Below, piece by piece: positions 24,688-33,099 of a stretch of 64,000 nucleotides of DNA. Origin of the DNA: Halobacillus massiliensis (GTDB taxonomy: Bacteria; Bacillota; Bacilli; Bacillales; Halobacillaceae); contig NZ_LT800499.1 of NCBI RefSeq assembly GCF_900166625.1, forward strand, positions 1,220,630 to 1,284,629, written 5' to 3'. Position numbers and translations under genes: made by a program. The notes below the pieces were generated by a model. The model saw only the letters and a list, made by a program, of their open reading frames with translations, did not search any database and had not been told where the DNA came from. Numbering within the stretch: the stretch's first letter is position 1; every line of letters begins with the position of its first letter.

Positions 24688-25353
24688 ATGAAGCTGAACA
24701 CATTTTCAATTATAGCCCGCTGTCCAGAGACAGGATACTTTGGAGGTGCTGTAGCGACTTGCTTTCCAGGTGTTGGAGCTTACTCTCCTCATATTGAACC
24801 CGGCGTAGGAGCCGTTATTACACAGGGATGGGTGAATCCGCCGCTTGGACAGAAAGGGATCGATCACCTGAAAAGAGGGCGGACAGCAAACGAAACATTA
24901 AACCATCTGCTTATGAATGACCCCGGAAAGGAACTGCGGCAAGTGGCGGTAATGGACTGTTATGGGAACTGTGCGGTTTATACTGGAGTGGAAAATGATG
25001 AACATAAGGGGCACCGTGTAGGAGATCACTGGACGATTCAAGGGAATTTAATGACAGGTCCTGAAGTAATTGATGAAATGGCAGAAGCTTTTGTGAAGGC
25101 TCCAGGTCCTTTAGCTAACCGGCTGTTAGCTGCACTGGAAGCAGCAGATGCAGCAGGTGGAGACATAAGAGGAAAACAGTCGGCAGCTATTAGAGTTGTG
25201 GCTGTTGATCAATACCCTTTTGTCGATTTTCGAGTGGACGACCATAAAGAGCCTGTAGCTGAACTGCGCCGCATCTATGAAAAGAATAAATCTGTTTTAA
25301 TTGAAAGATACTACGAATGGATTGATGCTGTAAAGCAAGGTACCACATTTTGA
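24688..25353 (+). CDS. DUF1028 family protein (putative Ntn-hydrolase-like amidase)
   Basis: 221 residues. It starts TFSIIARCPETGYFGGAVAT, as DUF1028 proteins do, followed by PGVGAVITQGWVNPPLGQKG and HWTIQGNLMTGPEVI. The fold is thought to resemble the N-terminal nucleophile hydrolases; the activity is not established. The gene starts 3 nt after the ABC ATPase gene and precedes a GAF/PucR regulator and an amidohydrolase, so it probably processes the imported compound. No signal peptide: it acts in the cytoplasm. Confidence 0.85.
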   Translation: MKLNTFSIIARCPETGYFGGAVATCFPGVGAYSPHIEPGVGAVITQGWVNPPLGQKGIDHLKRGRTANETLNHLLMNDPGKELRQVAVMDCYGNCAVYTGVENDEHKGHRVGDHWTIQGNLMTGPEVIDEMAEAFVKAPGPLANRLLAALEAADAAGGDIRGKQSAAIRVVAVDQYPFVDFRVDDHKEPVAELRRIYEKNKSVLIERYYEWIDAVKQGTTF

Positions 25354-25404
25354 GGAATACGTTTTAAGTAAATCTTTCTTTATAGTAGATGATGAGGTGA
25401 AACG

Positions 25405-27540
25405 ATGAAAAGTGAGCTGCTGAAACAGTTGAAAAATCAATTTCATCAGGAAAATATCTACTTAATTGATAAGCAGGAACGAAAAGCTGTGTCTGCCAGA
25501 GAAAACTTTATTAATGTTCCAAGCTGGATTGATATGTCTTTAGAAAGCCAAGAACCGATTATAAAATTATCAGATACGATGTATGGCTTTCAATATGACG
25601 ATATCATCATCGTATTAACAGGAACAGCTTCTTATAATAAACAGGAAGCCTATCAATACTTTAAAAATAATGAGCAATGGCTAAAGCTTCTTATTAATTA
25701 TTCAAGAAATGAAGAGAACCAGAATTCTTTGGACTTATTAATGAATGTAGCGCGGACACTTGCTTCCCGGATGTATGAAGAAAACATATTGGAAATAATC
25801 ATTCAGTCTGTAGTTGATGCCATCCCGGCAGCGGACACCGGATTCTTGTTTTTACTGGATGAAAAGCTAAGTCGGCTTCTCGTCAAATCCGCTGTAGGCT
25901 TTCATGAAGAGTCTTACAAGAAGACGCGTTTGAAAATTGGGGAAGGCATAAGCGGACAAGTTTTCCAGCATGGGAAGTCTGTCATGATTCATGGAGAAAA
26001 AGAGATCGCTGCCCAAATGGCGAATATGTCTGAAGCGAACTTTCGCTATTATATTGATTCGACAATGTATAAGAATTTTCCAGACAGCATGATATCTGTC
26101 CCGCTTCGTTTTCAAAATGAGACAGTGGGAGTTCTGACTATTAACAGCTTTAAAGGAGGAAGTCTGTTTACGGAACAAGACTTAAATCTCCTCGAGTCTT
26201 TAGCTGACCATGTCGCTATCGTGATTACTCATGCAGAACTTTATAATAAGGAAAGAAAACAGAAAAAAGAGTTACAGAAAATTCATCAGGCGCTTCGCAA
26301 TGAACATGTGACCCTTCAGCGCACGACTGATTTCCATAATCAGCTGACAAATATTGCTGCCAGAGGAGAGGGAGCAGATGCAATTGTCCGTACGCTGAAG
26401 TCCATGGTTCATTATCCTTTTGCTATTTATGATTCACTTCTTAAACCTTTTTATATCGATGAAGCAGTGAAAAATAAGCATCTGCCAAAGGGATTCTTAA
26501 GCCATGAGCGCGTAAAAAAAGTTATGTCTACAAATAAATGGCAGCAAATTACTTTAGATGGGCAGGAGAGGCTTGTGGTTCTGCCCGTCATTGGTGTGGA
26601 ATCCATGTGGGGATTTCTTTGTATATGGATTGATTCTGCGGATTTCTTTGATAATGACATTTTTCTTTTTGAATATGGGGCTACTGTGCTATCACTGGAA
26701 TTAACGAAGCAGGATGCTGTAAAGGCAGCAGAGAAACAGGCAAAGGGAGAATTTGTGGAAGTTCTTCTGACAGGGGGAATGCCCCCTGCACTCGAGGCAC
26801 AGGCTGTGAATCTTGGTTTTCATTCTTCAGACTATTATGTTATGGTTCTCTGCAAAGTGGATCCGGAAGCTGTAGAAAAGAAATCAATGGATCAAAACAT
26901 TCGCAGACAAAAAGGTGAAATTATCGAACTCCTTGAGCATGGATTAGTCAAACATCAGCTGAAAGGGATTGTATCCATAAATAGTACATACATTTTTGCT
27001 ATGATTAGTTTTACAGAAACAGAGGGCAAGCTTTCAGCCAGGGAAAAAATTAAGCCATTTGTTCAATATTTAGAGAAAACTCCCGCCCTTATTAAAACGG
27101 GAATAGGCCGTGTACATAAGTACCTGTCAAACTTAAATAATTCCTATAAAGAAGCAGAGAAGTGCATTCAGCTTTTAAGAAGCCAGCAGGGGAAAAAGGT
27201 AATAAGCTATGCAGAATCAGGGATCTTCCGATTTTTCTTTCAAAACAGTGAAGAGGAATTAGCTCTATACGTTTCTGATATTCTTGGAACGCTTATCAAT
27301 TATGACCGTCAAAAAAACACTGATTTTATTAGGACTTTAATGGCGTATATCACATATGATAAAAATTTACAGAGAGTAACAGATGCTTTAAATATTCACC
27401 CTAATACTTTATATTACAGAATTAAACGAATTCAAAATATTTTAGATCTTGATTTTGAACATTCAGAAGACTGGCTGAACGTGCAGCTTGCCTGTCAAGT
27501 TTACGAATACATCAACCAGAAAGAAGGGGAATTGCATTGA
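25405..27540 (+). CDS. PucR-type transcriptional regulator with GAF sensor domain
   Basis: 711 residues; ATG after GATGATGAGGTGAAACG. A GAF domain lies at about residues 112-285 (MYEENILEIIIQSVVDAIPA, GEGISGQVFQHGKSVMIHG, MISVPLRFQNETVGVLTINS), followed by a short coiled coil (KERKQKKELQKIHQALRNEH). A GGDEF-like/PucR central part comes next (GIGRVHKYLSNLNNSYKEAE), then the C-terminal PucR helix-turn-helix at about 640-700 (LQRVTDALNIHPNTLYYRIK). The first 110 residues are unassigned. It likely senses the imported compound and controls this operon. It overlaps the amidohydrolase by 4 nt (TTGA). Confidence 0.88.
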   Translation: MKSELLKQLKNQFHQENIYLIDKQERKAVSARENFINVPSWIDMSLESQEPIIKLSDTMYGFQYDDIIIVLTGTASYNKQEAYQYFKNNEQWLKLLINYSRNEENQNSLDLLMNVARTLASRMYEENILEIIIQSVVDAIPAADTGFLFLLDEKLSRLLVKSAVGFHEESYKKTRLKIGEGISGQVFQHGKSVMIHGEKEIAAQMANMSEANFRYYIDSTMYKNFPDSMISVPLRFQNETVGVLTINSFKGGSLFTEQDLNLLESLADHVAIVITHAELYNKERKQKKELQKIHQALRNEHVTLQRTTDFHNQLTNIAARGEGADAIVRTLKSMVHYPFAIYDSLLKPFYIDEAVKNKHLPKGFLSHERVKKVMSTNKWQQITLDGQERLVVLPVIGVESMWGFLCIWIDSADFFDNDIFLFEYGATVLSLELTKQDAVKAAEKQAKGEFVEVLLTGGMPPALEAQAVNLGFHSSDYYVMVLCKVDPEAVEKKSMDQNIRRQKGEIIELLEHGLVKHQLKGIVSINSTYIFAMISFTETEGKLSAREKIKPFVQYLEKTPALIKTGIGRVHKYLSNLNNSYKEAEKCIQLLRSQQGKKVISYAESGIFRFFFQNSEEELALYVSDILGTLINYDRQKNTDFIRTLMAYITYDKNLQRVTDALNIHPNTLYYRIKRIQNILDLDFEHSEDWLNVQLACQVYEYINQKEGELH

Positions 27541-28673
27541 TTGCGATACAAAACATTACGATACATCCGGTTACAAGCCCCCTGATCAAACATGCAACAC
27601 TTTTTATTAAAGATGGAAAGATCGATAGAATTGAGCAAGGAGAAGTTGATGTTGCGGGTTGTGAACGAGTCATTAATGGTGAAGGAAAGTTCCTGACGCC
27701 AGGGTGGATTGATGCCCATACTCATCTCGGAATTGATGAAGAAGGTTATGGCTGGGAAGGAGCGGATTTTAATGAAACAACAGAGGCGGCTACTCCCCAC
27801 TTAAGGGCCATTGACGGTATTAATCCTTTTGACATCGGCTTTCAAGATGCAGCTCAGGCGGGAATAACATCTGTCCAAGTCCTTCCGGGAAGTGCGAACG
27901 TCATTGGTGGATTGACCGCTATTTTAAAAGTTAAACCCGGAAAAATAGTGGAAGAGATGACGTTAGTAGAAGAAGCAGGCTTAAAGATGGCGCTCGGTGA
28001 AAATCCGAAGCTCTATCACGGCAAAGAAGGTCGTTTCCCGATGACCCGAATGGGCATCGCGGCTATGATTAGAGAATTTTTTGTAAAAGCTGATGAGTAC
28101 TTATCGTCTGATATGCCTCGAAATTTGCGGCTCGAAGCATTAGGTAAGGTACTGAAAAAAGAAATACCGCTGCGTGTGCACGCCCACAGGGCGGACGATA
28201 TTATGACAGCTATCCGACTTGCCAATGAGTTTAATATTAATATGAACCTGGAGCATGTAACCGAAGGACATAAAATTGTGGACCATTTAGAACATTATAA
28301 AAACCGCTACAAATTTTCCATTGGCCCCACTTTATCGAGCCGGAGCAAAGTAGAGCTTAAAAATATTTCCTGGGAAACGTACGCCACATTTGCTAAGCAT
28401 AATATCCCTTTTTCCATGATCACTGATCACCCGGTGATCCCTGTCGGTCAGCTGCAAACCTCAGCACAGCTTGCGGTAAAAGCAGGTTTGAACGCAGATA
28501 CGGCGCTTGAGAGTGTAACGATTCGTGCAGCAGAGGTACTTGGTCTTCAGAACCGCACAGGAAGTATTGAACAAGGGAAAGATGCTGATTTAACCATATG
28601 GGACAAGCATCCGATTAGAGAAAACGGACGAGCAGTAATGACATTTGTAGACGGAGAAGTGGTATTTGAATGA
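27537..28673 (+). CDS. Metal-dependent amidohydrolase (imidazolonepropionase-like)
   Basis: 378 residues; TTG start overlapping the previous stop, with AAGAAGGGGA upstream. The amidohydrolase barrel is clear: GWIDAHTHLG (HxH, about residue 63), GITSVQVLPGSANVIGG, VHAHRADD (about 222), NLEHVTEGHK (about 243), and the acid in ITDHPVIPVG (about 300). The C-terminal metal-independent lobe reads GSIEQGKDADLTIWDKHP. Cytoplasmic; it hydrolyses a cyclic or linear amide. Close relatives sit beside peptide transporters with unknown substrates. It is the last gene of the 19.3-28.7 kb cluster. Confidence 0.9.
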   Translation: MIAIQNITIHPVTSPLIKHATLFIKDGKIDRIEQGEVDVAGCERVINGEGKFLTPGWIDAHTHLGIDEEGYGWEGADFNETTEAATPHLRAIDGINPFDIGFQDAAQAGITSVQVLPGSANVIGGLTAILKVKPGKIVEEMTLVEEAGLKMALGENPKLYHGKEGRFPMTRMGIAAMIREFFVKADEYLSSDMPRNLRLEALGKVLKKEIPLRVHAHRADDIMTAIRLANEFNINMNLEHVTEGHKIVDHLEHYKNRYKFSIGPTLSSRSKVELKNISWETYATFAKHNIPFSMITDHPVIPVGQLQTSAQLAVKAGLNADTALESVTIRAAEVLGLQNRTGSIEQGKDADLTIWDKHPIRENGRAVMTFVDGEVVFE

Positions 28674-28676
28674 TAA

Positions 28677-28709
28677 ACAGCCGCCTTGTAAGGTGGCTGT
28701 TTTTTTTTG
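28677..28709 (+). terminator. Terminator closing the peptide-transport/amidohydrolase cluster
   Basis: AACAGCCGCCTT / AAGGTGGCTGTT stem with a 1-3 nt loop and a run of T. Confidence 0.88.
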
Positions 28710-28737
28710 ATATGATATAAAAGAAGGAGGGAAAGAA

Positions 28738-29298
28738 ATGAATCGATGTGCCTGGGTAACAAACGAACCTCTATACGTGGAGTACCATGACAAAGAGTGG
28801 GGAATCCCTGTTTATGAGGACAAGAAGTTATTTGAAATGCTCTGCTTAGAAGGTGCTCAAGCCGGGCTGAGCTGGTGGACAATTTTGCAAAAACGGGAAA
28901 ATTACCGCAAAGCCTTTGAGCAATTTGAGCCTGAAAAGATTGCTCTCTACAGTGACGAGAAGATTCGAACTTTGCTTGAAAATAAAGGGATTATACGCAA
29001 TAAACTTAAGGTGAAAAGTGTGGTCACTAACGCAAAGGCATATTTAGCCATCCAAAAGGAGTATGGATCTTTTTCCAACTATATATGGTCATTTGTCGAT
29101 CATACCCCAATCGTGAATCACTGGGAAACAATAAAAGATGTCCCGGTGTCCAATGAATTAAGTGAGAAGATGAGTAAACAGTTGAAAAAAGACGGCTTTA
29201 AATTTGTTGGTCCTACTATCTGTTACTCGTATATGCAGGCTGTTGGAATGATAAATGACCACACGCTTAACTGCTTCCGGCATCCTTCAAGGTTATAG
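28738..29298 (+). CDS. tag: DNA-3-methyladenine glycosylase I
   Basis: 186 residues, normal for Tag. Begins NRCAWV with the zinc-ligand Cys4, then YHDKEWGIPVYEDKKLFEML with the ligand His17. The active-site Glu lies in LCLEGAQAGLSWWTIL (about residue 38). C-terminal zinc ligands are in INDHTLNCFRHP (His and Cys). Removes 3-methyladenine from alkylated DNA. The ATG follows AGAAGGAGGGAAAGA. It stands alone, followed by repeat cluster 3. Confidence 0.95.
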   Translation: MNRCAWVTNEPLYVEYHDKEWGIPVYEDKKLFEMLCLEGAQAGLSWWTILQKRENYRKAFEQFEPEKIALYSDEKIRTLLENKGIIRNKLKVKSVVTNAKAYLAIQKEYGSFSNYIWSFVDHTPIVNHWETIKDVPVSNELSEKMSKQLKKDGFKFVGPTICYSYMQAVGMINDHTLNCFRHPSRL

Positions 29299-29368
29299 TT
29301 AAAAACCTGTATTTTTCCTTTTTTTAGGAGAGTTAAAATAGTTACATTACCTGTACAAAGAGAAAAGA

Positions 29369-29490
29369 AGCGGGGAAGTGATTCGCTTTTTTAGCGGGGA
29401 GCCGATGAGCTAGCTCGCTGCACTCGTGGATCTCCCCTTGGCTCTTCTCCCTGCAGGAGCTTCGTTATCGCTTCATTTTCTTCTTAATGG
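29369..29490 (+). repeat. Degenerate type A intergenic repeat (cluster 3)
   Basis: GCGGGGAGCCGATGAGCTAG, CTCGCTGCACTCGTGGATCT and CCCTGCAGGAG match the type A core with many changes; the GTTCCG ends are lost. The gap 29299-30050 is mostly repeat. Confidence 0.75.
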
Positions 29491-29506
29491 TGAAAGAGAA
29501 AGAGCT

Positions 29507-29670
29507 GTTCCGTTTATCAAGTACGGAGAAAAGCGGCTGGGAAATAGCTCGCTTTCCGCGGGGAGCCGGTGAGCTAGCTCGTTACACTCGCGGATCTCAC
29601 CATGGATCTATCTCCCTGCAGGAGTCTCACCATTTCCCAGCCTCATTACCATTGATAGTATAAACGGAAC
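29507..29670 (+). repeat. Intergenic repeat, type A copy (cluster 3)
   Basis: GTTCCGTTTATC ... ATAAACGGAAC ends form an 11-bp perfect inverted repeat. The outer stem is GGCTGGGAAAT/ATTTCCCAGCC, with an inner GGTGAG/CTCACC pair. This is the best-preserved type A copy. Confidence 0.9.
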
Positions 29671-29720
29671 GCTGGAGTTTCAGTAGTCCCCTTAATAGTA
29701 ATAGTCTTATCTTACTCAGG

Positions 29721-29890
29721 GTTCCGTTACTCCTAATAAACGCAAAGGGCCGGGGGAAACGGCGAGACTCCTATGGGAGAAAAGAACAGGTGAGATCCCG
29801 GAGGGCTAAAAGCCCGAGGAAGCTCACCGTTCGCCCATGGAAAGCAAGTTGTTTCCCCAGGCCCGATCCTCTATATTCAGCAAACGGAAC
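29721..29890 (+). repeat. Intergenic repeat, type B copy (cluster 3)
   Basis: GTTCCGTTAC ... CAAACGGAAC, with GGGCCGGGGGAAACGGCGAG and the right-hand TTGTTTCCCCAGGCCCG forming the outer stem. A 50-bp linker separates it from the type A copy. Confidence 0.9.
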
Positions 29891-29924
29891 AGGGTTCTCA
29901 TTTTTTTGAGAATTAAAGTGATCT

Positions 29925-30040
29925 GCAAGGGAGTTATGAACATGGGGAAGCTCCGAAAGGCTATTTACCGGAGGAAGCTTACCGTACTCCCTGGAGAATA
30001 AATTTTCCCCCACGTTCTTTTCATTCTAACAACATGGGGA
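29925..30040 (+). repeat. Degenerate type B remnant (cluster 3)
   Basis: GGGGAAGCTCCGAAAGGCTA, CCGGAGGAAGCTTACCG and TCCCTGGAGAATAAATTTTC loosely match the type B right half. Confidence 0.5.
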
Positions 30041-30050
30041 CTCCTGAATT

Positions 30051-31061
30051 TTAAACGCTGCTTACTCCTTTTTTGTATCTCCGGAAGCCGTCAAAACAGT
30101 TCCAGACTGCAGCTGTTATAAATATAGTGCTGATCCCCCAAATAAAACTTGCCTGAAATTGTTCTGGGGCTACATTGAAAAGGTCCGCCATATAGCTGAT
30201 AAACTCGGGGTTAAATAATCCGCTGCTTGTTATGATTATTATAAAGATAAGTGTGGCTGTCACTTCGTGTATGGTATTATACCAGGCCAGCCCAGCGGTC
30301 CACTGCCTTTTCAAAAGTTTATAAAGCGCAAACCCAATCTCCAGGCCAATCACAACAATAACAGCAGGCCAAAAGGAGTTTAAGACCTCCTGATTTAAAG
30401 AGGGAATAACAAAAGTTAATCCGTCTCCATGATTTTCATATACACCTAAAAGCTGGTCAGCATTAAAATAAACGGTGGACCAGACAGCTGTCCAAAATAG
30501 CCCAACAAATACTTCCCAAAGAGGAATGGCGCGTTTTTTTGGAACGTAAGTCACTGCTTTTAGTTGATCCGGGGTCCATTCCTGGCCATGCGGGGTGAGC
30601 GGCTGCTGATCAATTTTTTTATCAGCTCTTTCAATAAGAGCAAAGGTTAAAGTTACCCAAAAGAACACTTGAATACCGACTTCAATGACTCTCCAGATCC
30701 CTTCAGCAAAGATAGTAATTATAATATCAAGTGCGGAATTACTTTCTTCTGGAGAAAAGAAGGACTCAGCAGTCAGGCTGATCAAAGAAATAACGGCGGC
30801 AATGGGCAGAATCATTTTAATAAGAGAAATATACATATCATAATAGCGAGGACCAATTAGATGCATCGGTCTGTCCCTATAGCCGGCTGCAAGCAAAACC
30901 GGATTTCCCATTTGTTTAAGCACTTCTTTTACATTTTCTTCTGTATAATCATCTGGCAGCATATCCTCAATCGTCGACCTTATTTCAAGCAATATGTCCT
31001 CCCGATTCTTTTCTGGAAGGCGCCTTTCTACTTCCTGAAGATATACCTCAATTAATTTCAT
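30051..31061 (-). CDS. HAAS-domain multi-span membrane protein, partner of PadR
   Basis: 336 residues from ATG 31061 after AGGAGGAGAACG. Residues 1-70 form the cytoplasmic HAAS-type domain (LIEVYLQEVERRLPEKNRED, EIRSTIEDML, NVKEVLKQMGNPVLLAAGYR), a module that nearly always follows a PadR gene. About eight membrane helices follow. The gene overlaps the upstream padR-like gene by 14 nt. The likely role is a membrane sensor or stress protein controlled by that PadR; no catalytic motif is visible. Confidence 0.87.
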   Translation of the reverse strand: MKLIEVYLQEVERRLPEKNREDILLEIRSTIEDMLPDDYTEENVKEVLKQMGNPVLLAAGYRDRPMHLIGPRYYDMYISLIKMILPIAAVISLISLTAESFFSPEESNSALDIIITIFAEGIWRVIEVGIQVFFWVTLTFALIERADKKIDQQPLTPHGQEWTPDQLKAVTYVPKKRAIPLWEVFVGLFWTAVWSTVYFNADQLLGVYENHGDGLTFVIPSLNQEVLNSFWPAVIVVIGLEIGFALYKLLKRQWTAGLAWYNTIHEVTATLIFIIIITSSGLFNPEFISYMADLFNVAPEQFQASFIWGISTIFITAAVWNCFDGFRRYKKGVSSV

Positions 31062-31392
31062 CGTTCTCCTCCTCAAGTAAACGAGATAGTTCTTTGGTCG
31101 CTTTGAACCATTCTTCTTTCAGCTGTTGGAATATTTCTTCTCCATAGTCTGATAACACATAATATTTCCTGGGCCGTGTTTCTGTTGTATCCCAGCTGCT
31201 CGTAACAAGCTCTTGTTTCTCAAGACGCCTGAGCAAAGGGTAGAGTGTGCTTTGCTCAATAAAGATGCCGGACTTTTCTAAAAGACGGACAAGTGAATAT
31301 CCATACTGCGGTGATCTAAGCTGGCTTAACACAGCTAACGTAAGGTTACCGCGTCTTTGTTCTGTTAATAGCGTTTGGAGAAGCTGGTTCAT
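31048..31392 (-). CDS. PadR-family transcriptional repressor
   Basis: 114 residues; ATG after AAAAGGAGGGGAACAT. The PadR winged helix is plain (GNLTLAVLSQLRSPQYGYSL, then EQSTLYPLLRRLEKQELVTS and the RPRKYYVLSDYGEE wing), with a C-terminal dimerisation helix. It is the first gene of a two-gene operon with the HAAS membrane protein and is probably autoregulated through the repeated sites at 31412-31455. Confidence 0.92.
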   Translation of the reverse strand: MNQLLQTLLTEQRRGNLTLAVLSQLRSPQYGYSLVRLLEKSGIFIEQSTLYPLLRRLEKQELVTSSWDTTETRPRKYYVLSDYGEEIFQQLKEEWFKATKELSRLLEEENDEIN

Positions 31393-31411
31393 ATGTTCCC
31401 CTCCTTTTCAT

Positions 31412-31455
31412 ACTGTATGTCGTACTCTATATTTATAGTATATGTCGTACAGTGT
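31412..31455 (-). promoter_or_regulatory. Candidate PadR operator region
   Basis: The 10-mer TATGTCGTAC occurs twice as a direct repeat (31416-31425 and 31441-31450), within ACTGTATGTCGTAC and AGTATATGTCGTACAGT, directly upstream of padR. The second copy is part of a wider ACTGTA-like/TACAGT dyad. The repeats are seen; binding is inferred. Confidence 0.6.
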
Positions 31456-31489
31456 TGTTTGTGCAACACTATTTTATTTCAAAAATAAT

Positions 31490-31537
31490 TGACCAGTGTG
31501 GTCGAAAAGAATATAATGAAATTGACCACACTGGTCG
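31490..31537 (+). promoter_or_regulatory. Sigma-A promoter overlapped by two TetR operators
   Basis: -35 TTGACC (31490-31495), 17-bp spacer, -10 TATAAT (31513-31518). Operator 1 GACCAGTGTGGTC (31492-31504) covers the -35. Operator 2 GACCACACTGGTC (31525-31537) covers the start point and is the exact reverse complement of operator 1. Each is also a GACCA-N3-TGGTC dyad. This is a textbook arrangement for an autorepressing TetR protein. Confidence 0.9.
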
Positions 31538-31568
31538 ACTGAAATATGACTTAAAAAGGGGGATCTCT

Positions 31569-32192
31569 GTGACAGGGAAGTTTGAAAGCCTTGAGGATGA
31601 GAAACGCGAGAGAATACTAAGGGCAGCCTTTCTTGAGTTTGCTGAGAAAGGGTATGACCAGGCCTCAACGAATGCCATTGTAAAAAATGCAGGCATTGGA
31701 AAAGGAATGCTGTTTTATTACTTTAAAAATAAAAAAGCCTTATATTATTACCTGATGAAATACAGTCTAAATGTAATCACTGAAGAATATTTTCAACGTA
31801 TCGATATTACAGAAAGTGACTTTATTGAGCGGTTTAAACAAGCTTCACAAGTCAAAATGGAAACTTACCTGGAAAACCCGGAACTGTTTCGGTTCACTGG
31901 AACTTTTCTTGTACAACAAGAGGAGAACCTTTCGGAGGATTTGAAAAAACGACTGAATGACGTTCAGAAACAAGGGTTTTCCATCATTTATGATAATATC
32001 GACTATTCATTGTTTCGCAAGGACATTGATGTAGAAAAGGCTTTTAATCTGATCCGCTGGTCTATCGATGGCTATCAAAATGAGATTAAAGAGAGGCTAA
32101 AGGGCCAAAACCTGGCGGAAATAAATTTTGATCCTCTGTGGGAAGAATTCTATGAATACCTTGAAGTTTTAAAGAAAACCTTTTATTCGTAA
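31569..32192 (+). CDS. TetR-family repressor of the adjacent ABC exporter
   Basis: 207 residues; GTG 31569 lies 6-7 nt after AAAGGGGGA, and an in-frame start at 31452 would precede the promoter. The N-terminal helix-turn-helix is at residues 14-60 (RERILRAAFLEFAEKGYDQA, then STNAIVKNAGIGKGMLFYYF). The remaining helices form the ligand and dimer domain. It should bind the two GACCA-N3-TGGTC sites in its own promoter and lift on binding a drug or lipid carried by the exporter encoded 13 nt downstream. Confidence 0.93.
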   Translation: MTGKFESLEDEKRERILRAAFLEFAEKGYDQASTNAIVKNAGIGKGMLFYYFKNKKALYYYLMKYSLNVITEEYFQRIDITESDFIERFKQASQVKMETYLENPELFRFTGTFLVQQEENLSEDLKKRLNDVQKQGFSIIYDNIDYSLFRKDIDVEKAFNLIRWSIDGYQNEIKERLKGQNLAEINFDPLWEEFYEYLEVLKKTFYS

Positions 32193-32205
32193 GGGAGGCA
32201 GTGAG

Positions 32206-33099
32206 ATGGCTGTATTAAAAACGAGAAACCTTACTAAGCATTATGGAAAGATTAAAGCTCTGGACGGTGTTGATATTCAAGTGAATGAAGGTGAAGTGTT
32301 TGGTTTTATTGGTCCTAATGGAGCGGGGAAGTCCACGACGCTTCGAGTCTTGCTCGGGATTATTAAGGCAACTTCGGGAGAAGCAGAGATTTTTGGGCAG
32401 GATGCCTGGAAGGATGCTGTTGAAATTCATAAGCGGATCGCCTATGTACCTGGGGATGTGAATTTATGGCCGAACCTGACGGGAGGGGAAGTCATTGATC
32501 TTTTTATAAAATTGCGAGGCGGGCATACTAACGGCCGTAAGGAAGAATTTATTGGAAAATTTGACTTGGATCCTACTAAAAAGTGCCGGACCTATTCGAA
32601 AGGAAACCGTCAGAAAGTGGCATTAGTGGCTGCCTTCTCTTCAGATGCCGATCTATATATTTTAGATGAACCGACATCAGGACTGGATCCCTTGATGGAG
32701 AGGATTTTTCAAGAGTGTGTGATGGAGGTTAAGAGAGAAGGGAAAAGTGTGCTGCTTTCAAGTCACATTTTATCTGAAGTTGAACGGTTATGTGATCGTG
32801 TCGGCATTATCCGCCAGGGTCAGATTATTGAAACAGGTTCACTATCTGAAATGCGCCATTTAACACGCACTGTTCTATTAGTGGAAACAAAACAGCCGAT
32901 GCCTGAACTCAGCCAGCGAGAAGGTGTTCATAACGTAGAAAGATTAGAAGATGTTTATTCATTCCAAGTCGATTCAGAAAAGCTGGATAAGGTCATAGCT
33001 TACGTAAGCGGGTTTGGCATAAAGAAAATCGAGAGTGCTCCCCCGACATTGGAAGACTTATTTATGCGTCACTATGAAGGAGCAGGAGGTGAAAGATAA
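32206..33099 (+). CDS. ABC exporter ATP-binding protein
   Basis: 297 residues; ATG after AAGGGAGGCAGTGAG. Walker A GPNGAGKST, Q-loop region IAYVPGDVNLWPNLTGGEVI, Walker B LYILDEPTSGLDPL, H-loop SSHILSE. The signature motif reads YSKGNRQKV instead of LSGGQ, a variant common in this drug-exporter class. The C-terminal 80 residues form an extra domain. It overlaps the permease gene by 1 nt and should energise it. Confidence 0.93.
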   Translation: MAVLKTRNLTKHYGKIKALDGVDIQVNEGEVFGFIGPNGAGKSTTLRVLLGIIKATSGEAEIFGQDAWKDAVEIHKRIAYVPGDVNLWPNLTGGEVIDLFIKLRGGHTNGRKEEFIGKFDLDPTKKCRTYSKGNRQKVALVAAFSSDADLYILDEPTSGLDPLMERIFQECVMEVKREGKSVLLSSHILSEVERLCDRVGIIRQGQIIETGSLSEMRHLTRTVLLVETKQPMPELSQREGVHNVERLEDVYSFQVDSEKLDKVIAYVSGFGIKKIESAPPTLEDLFMRHYEGAGGER

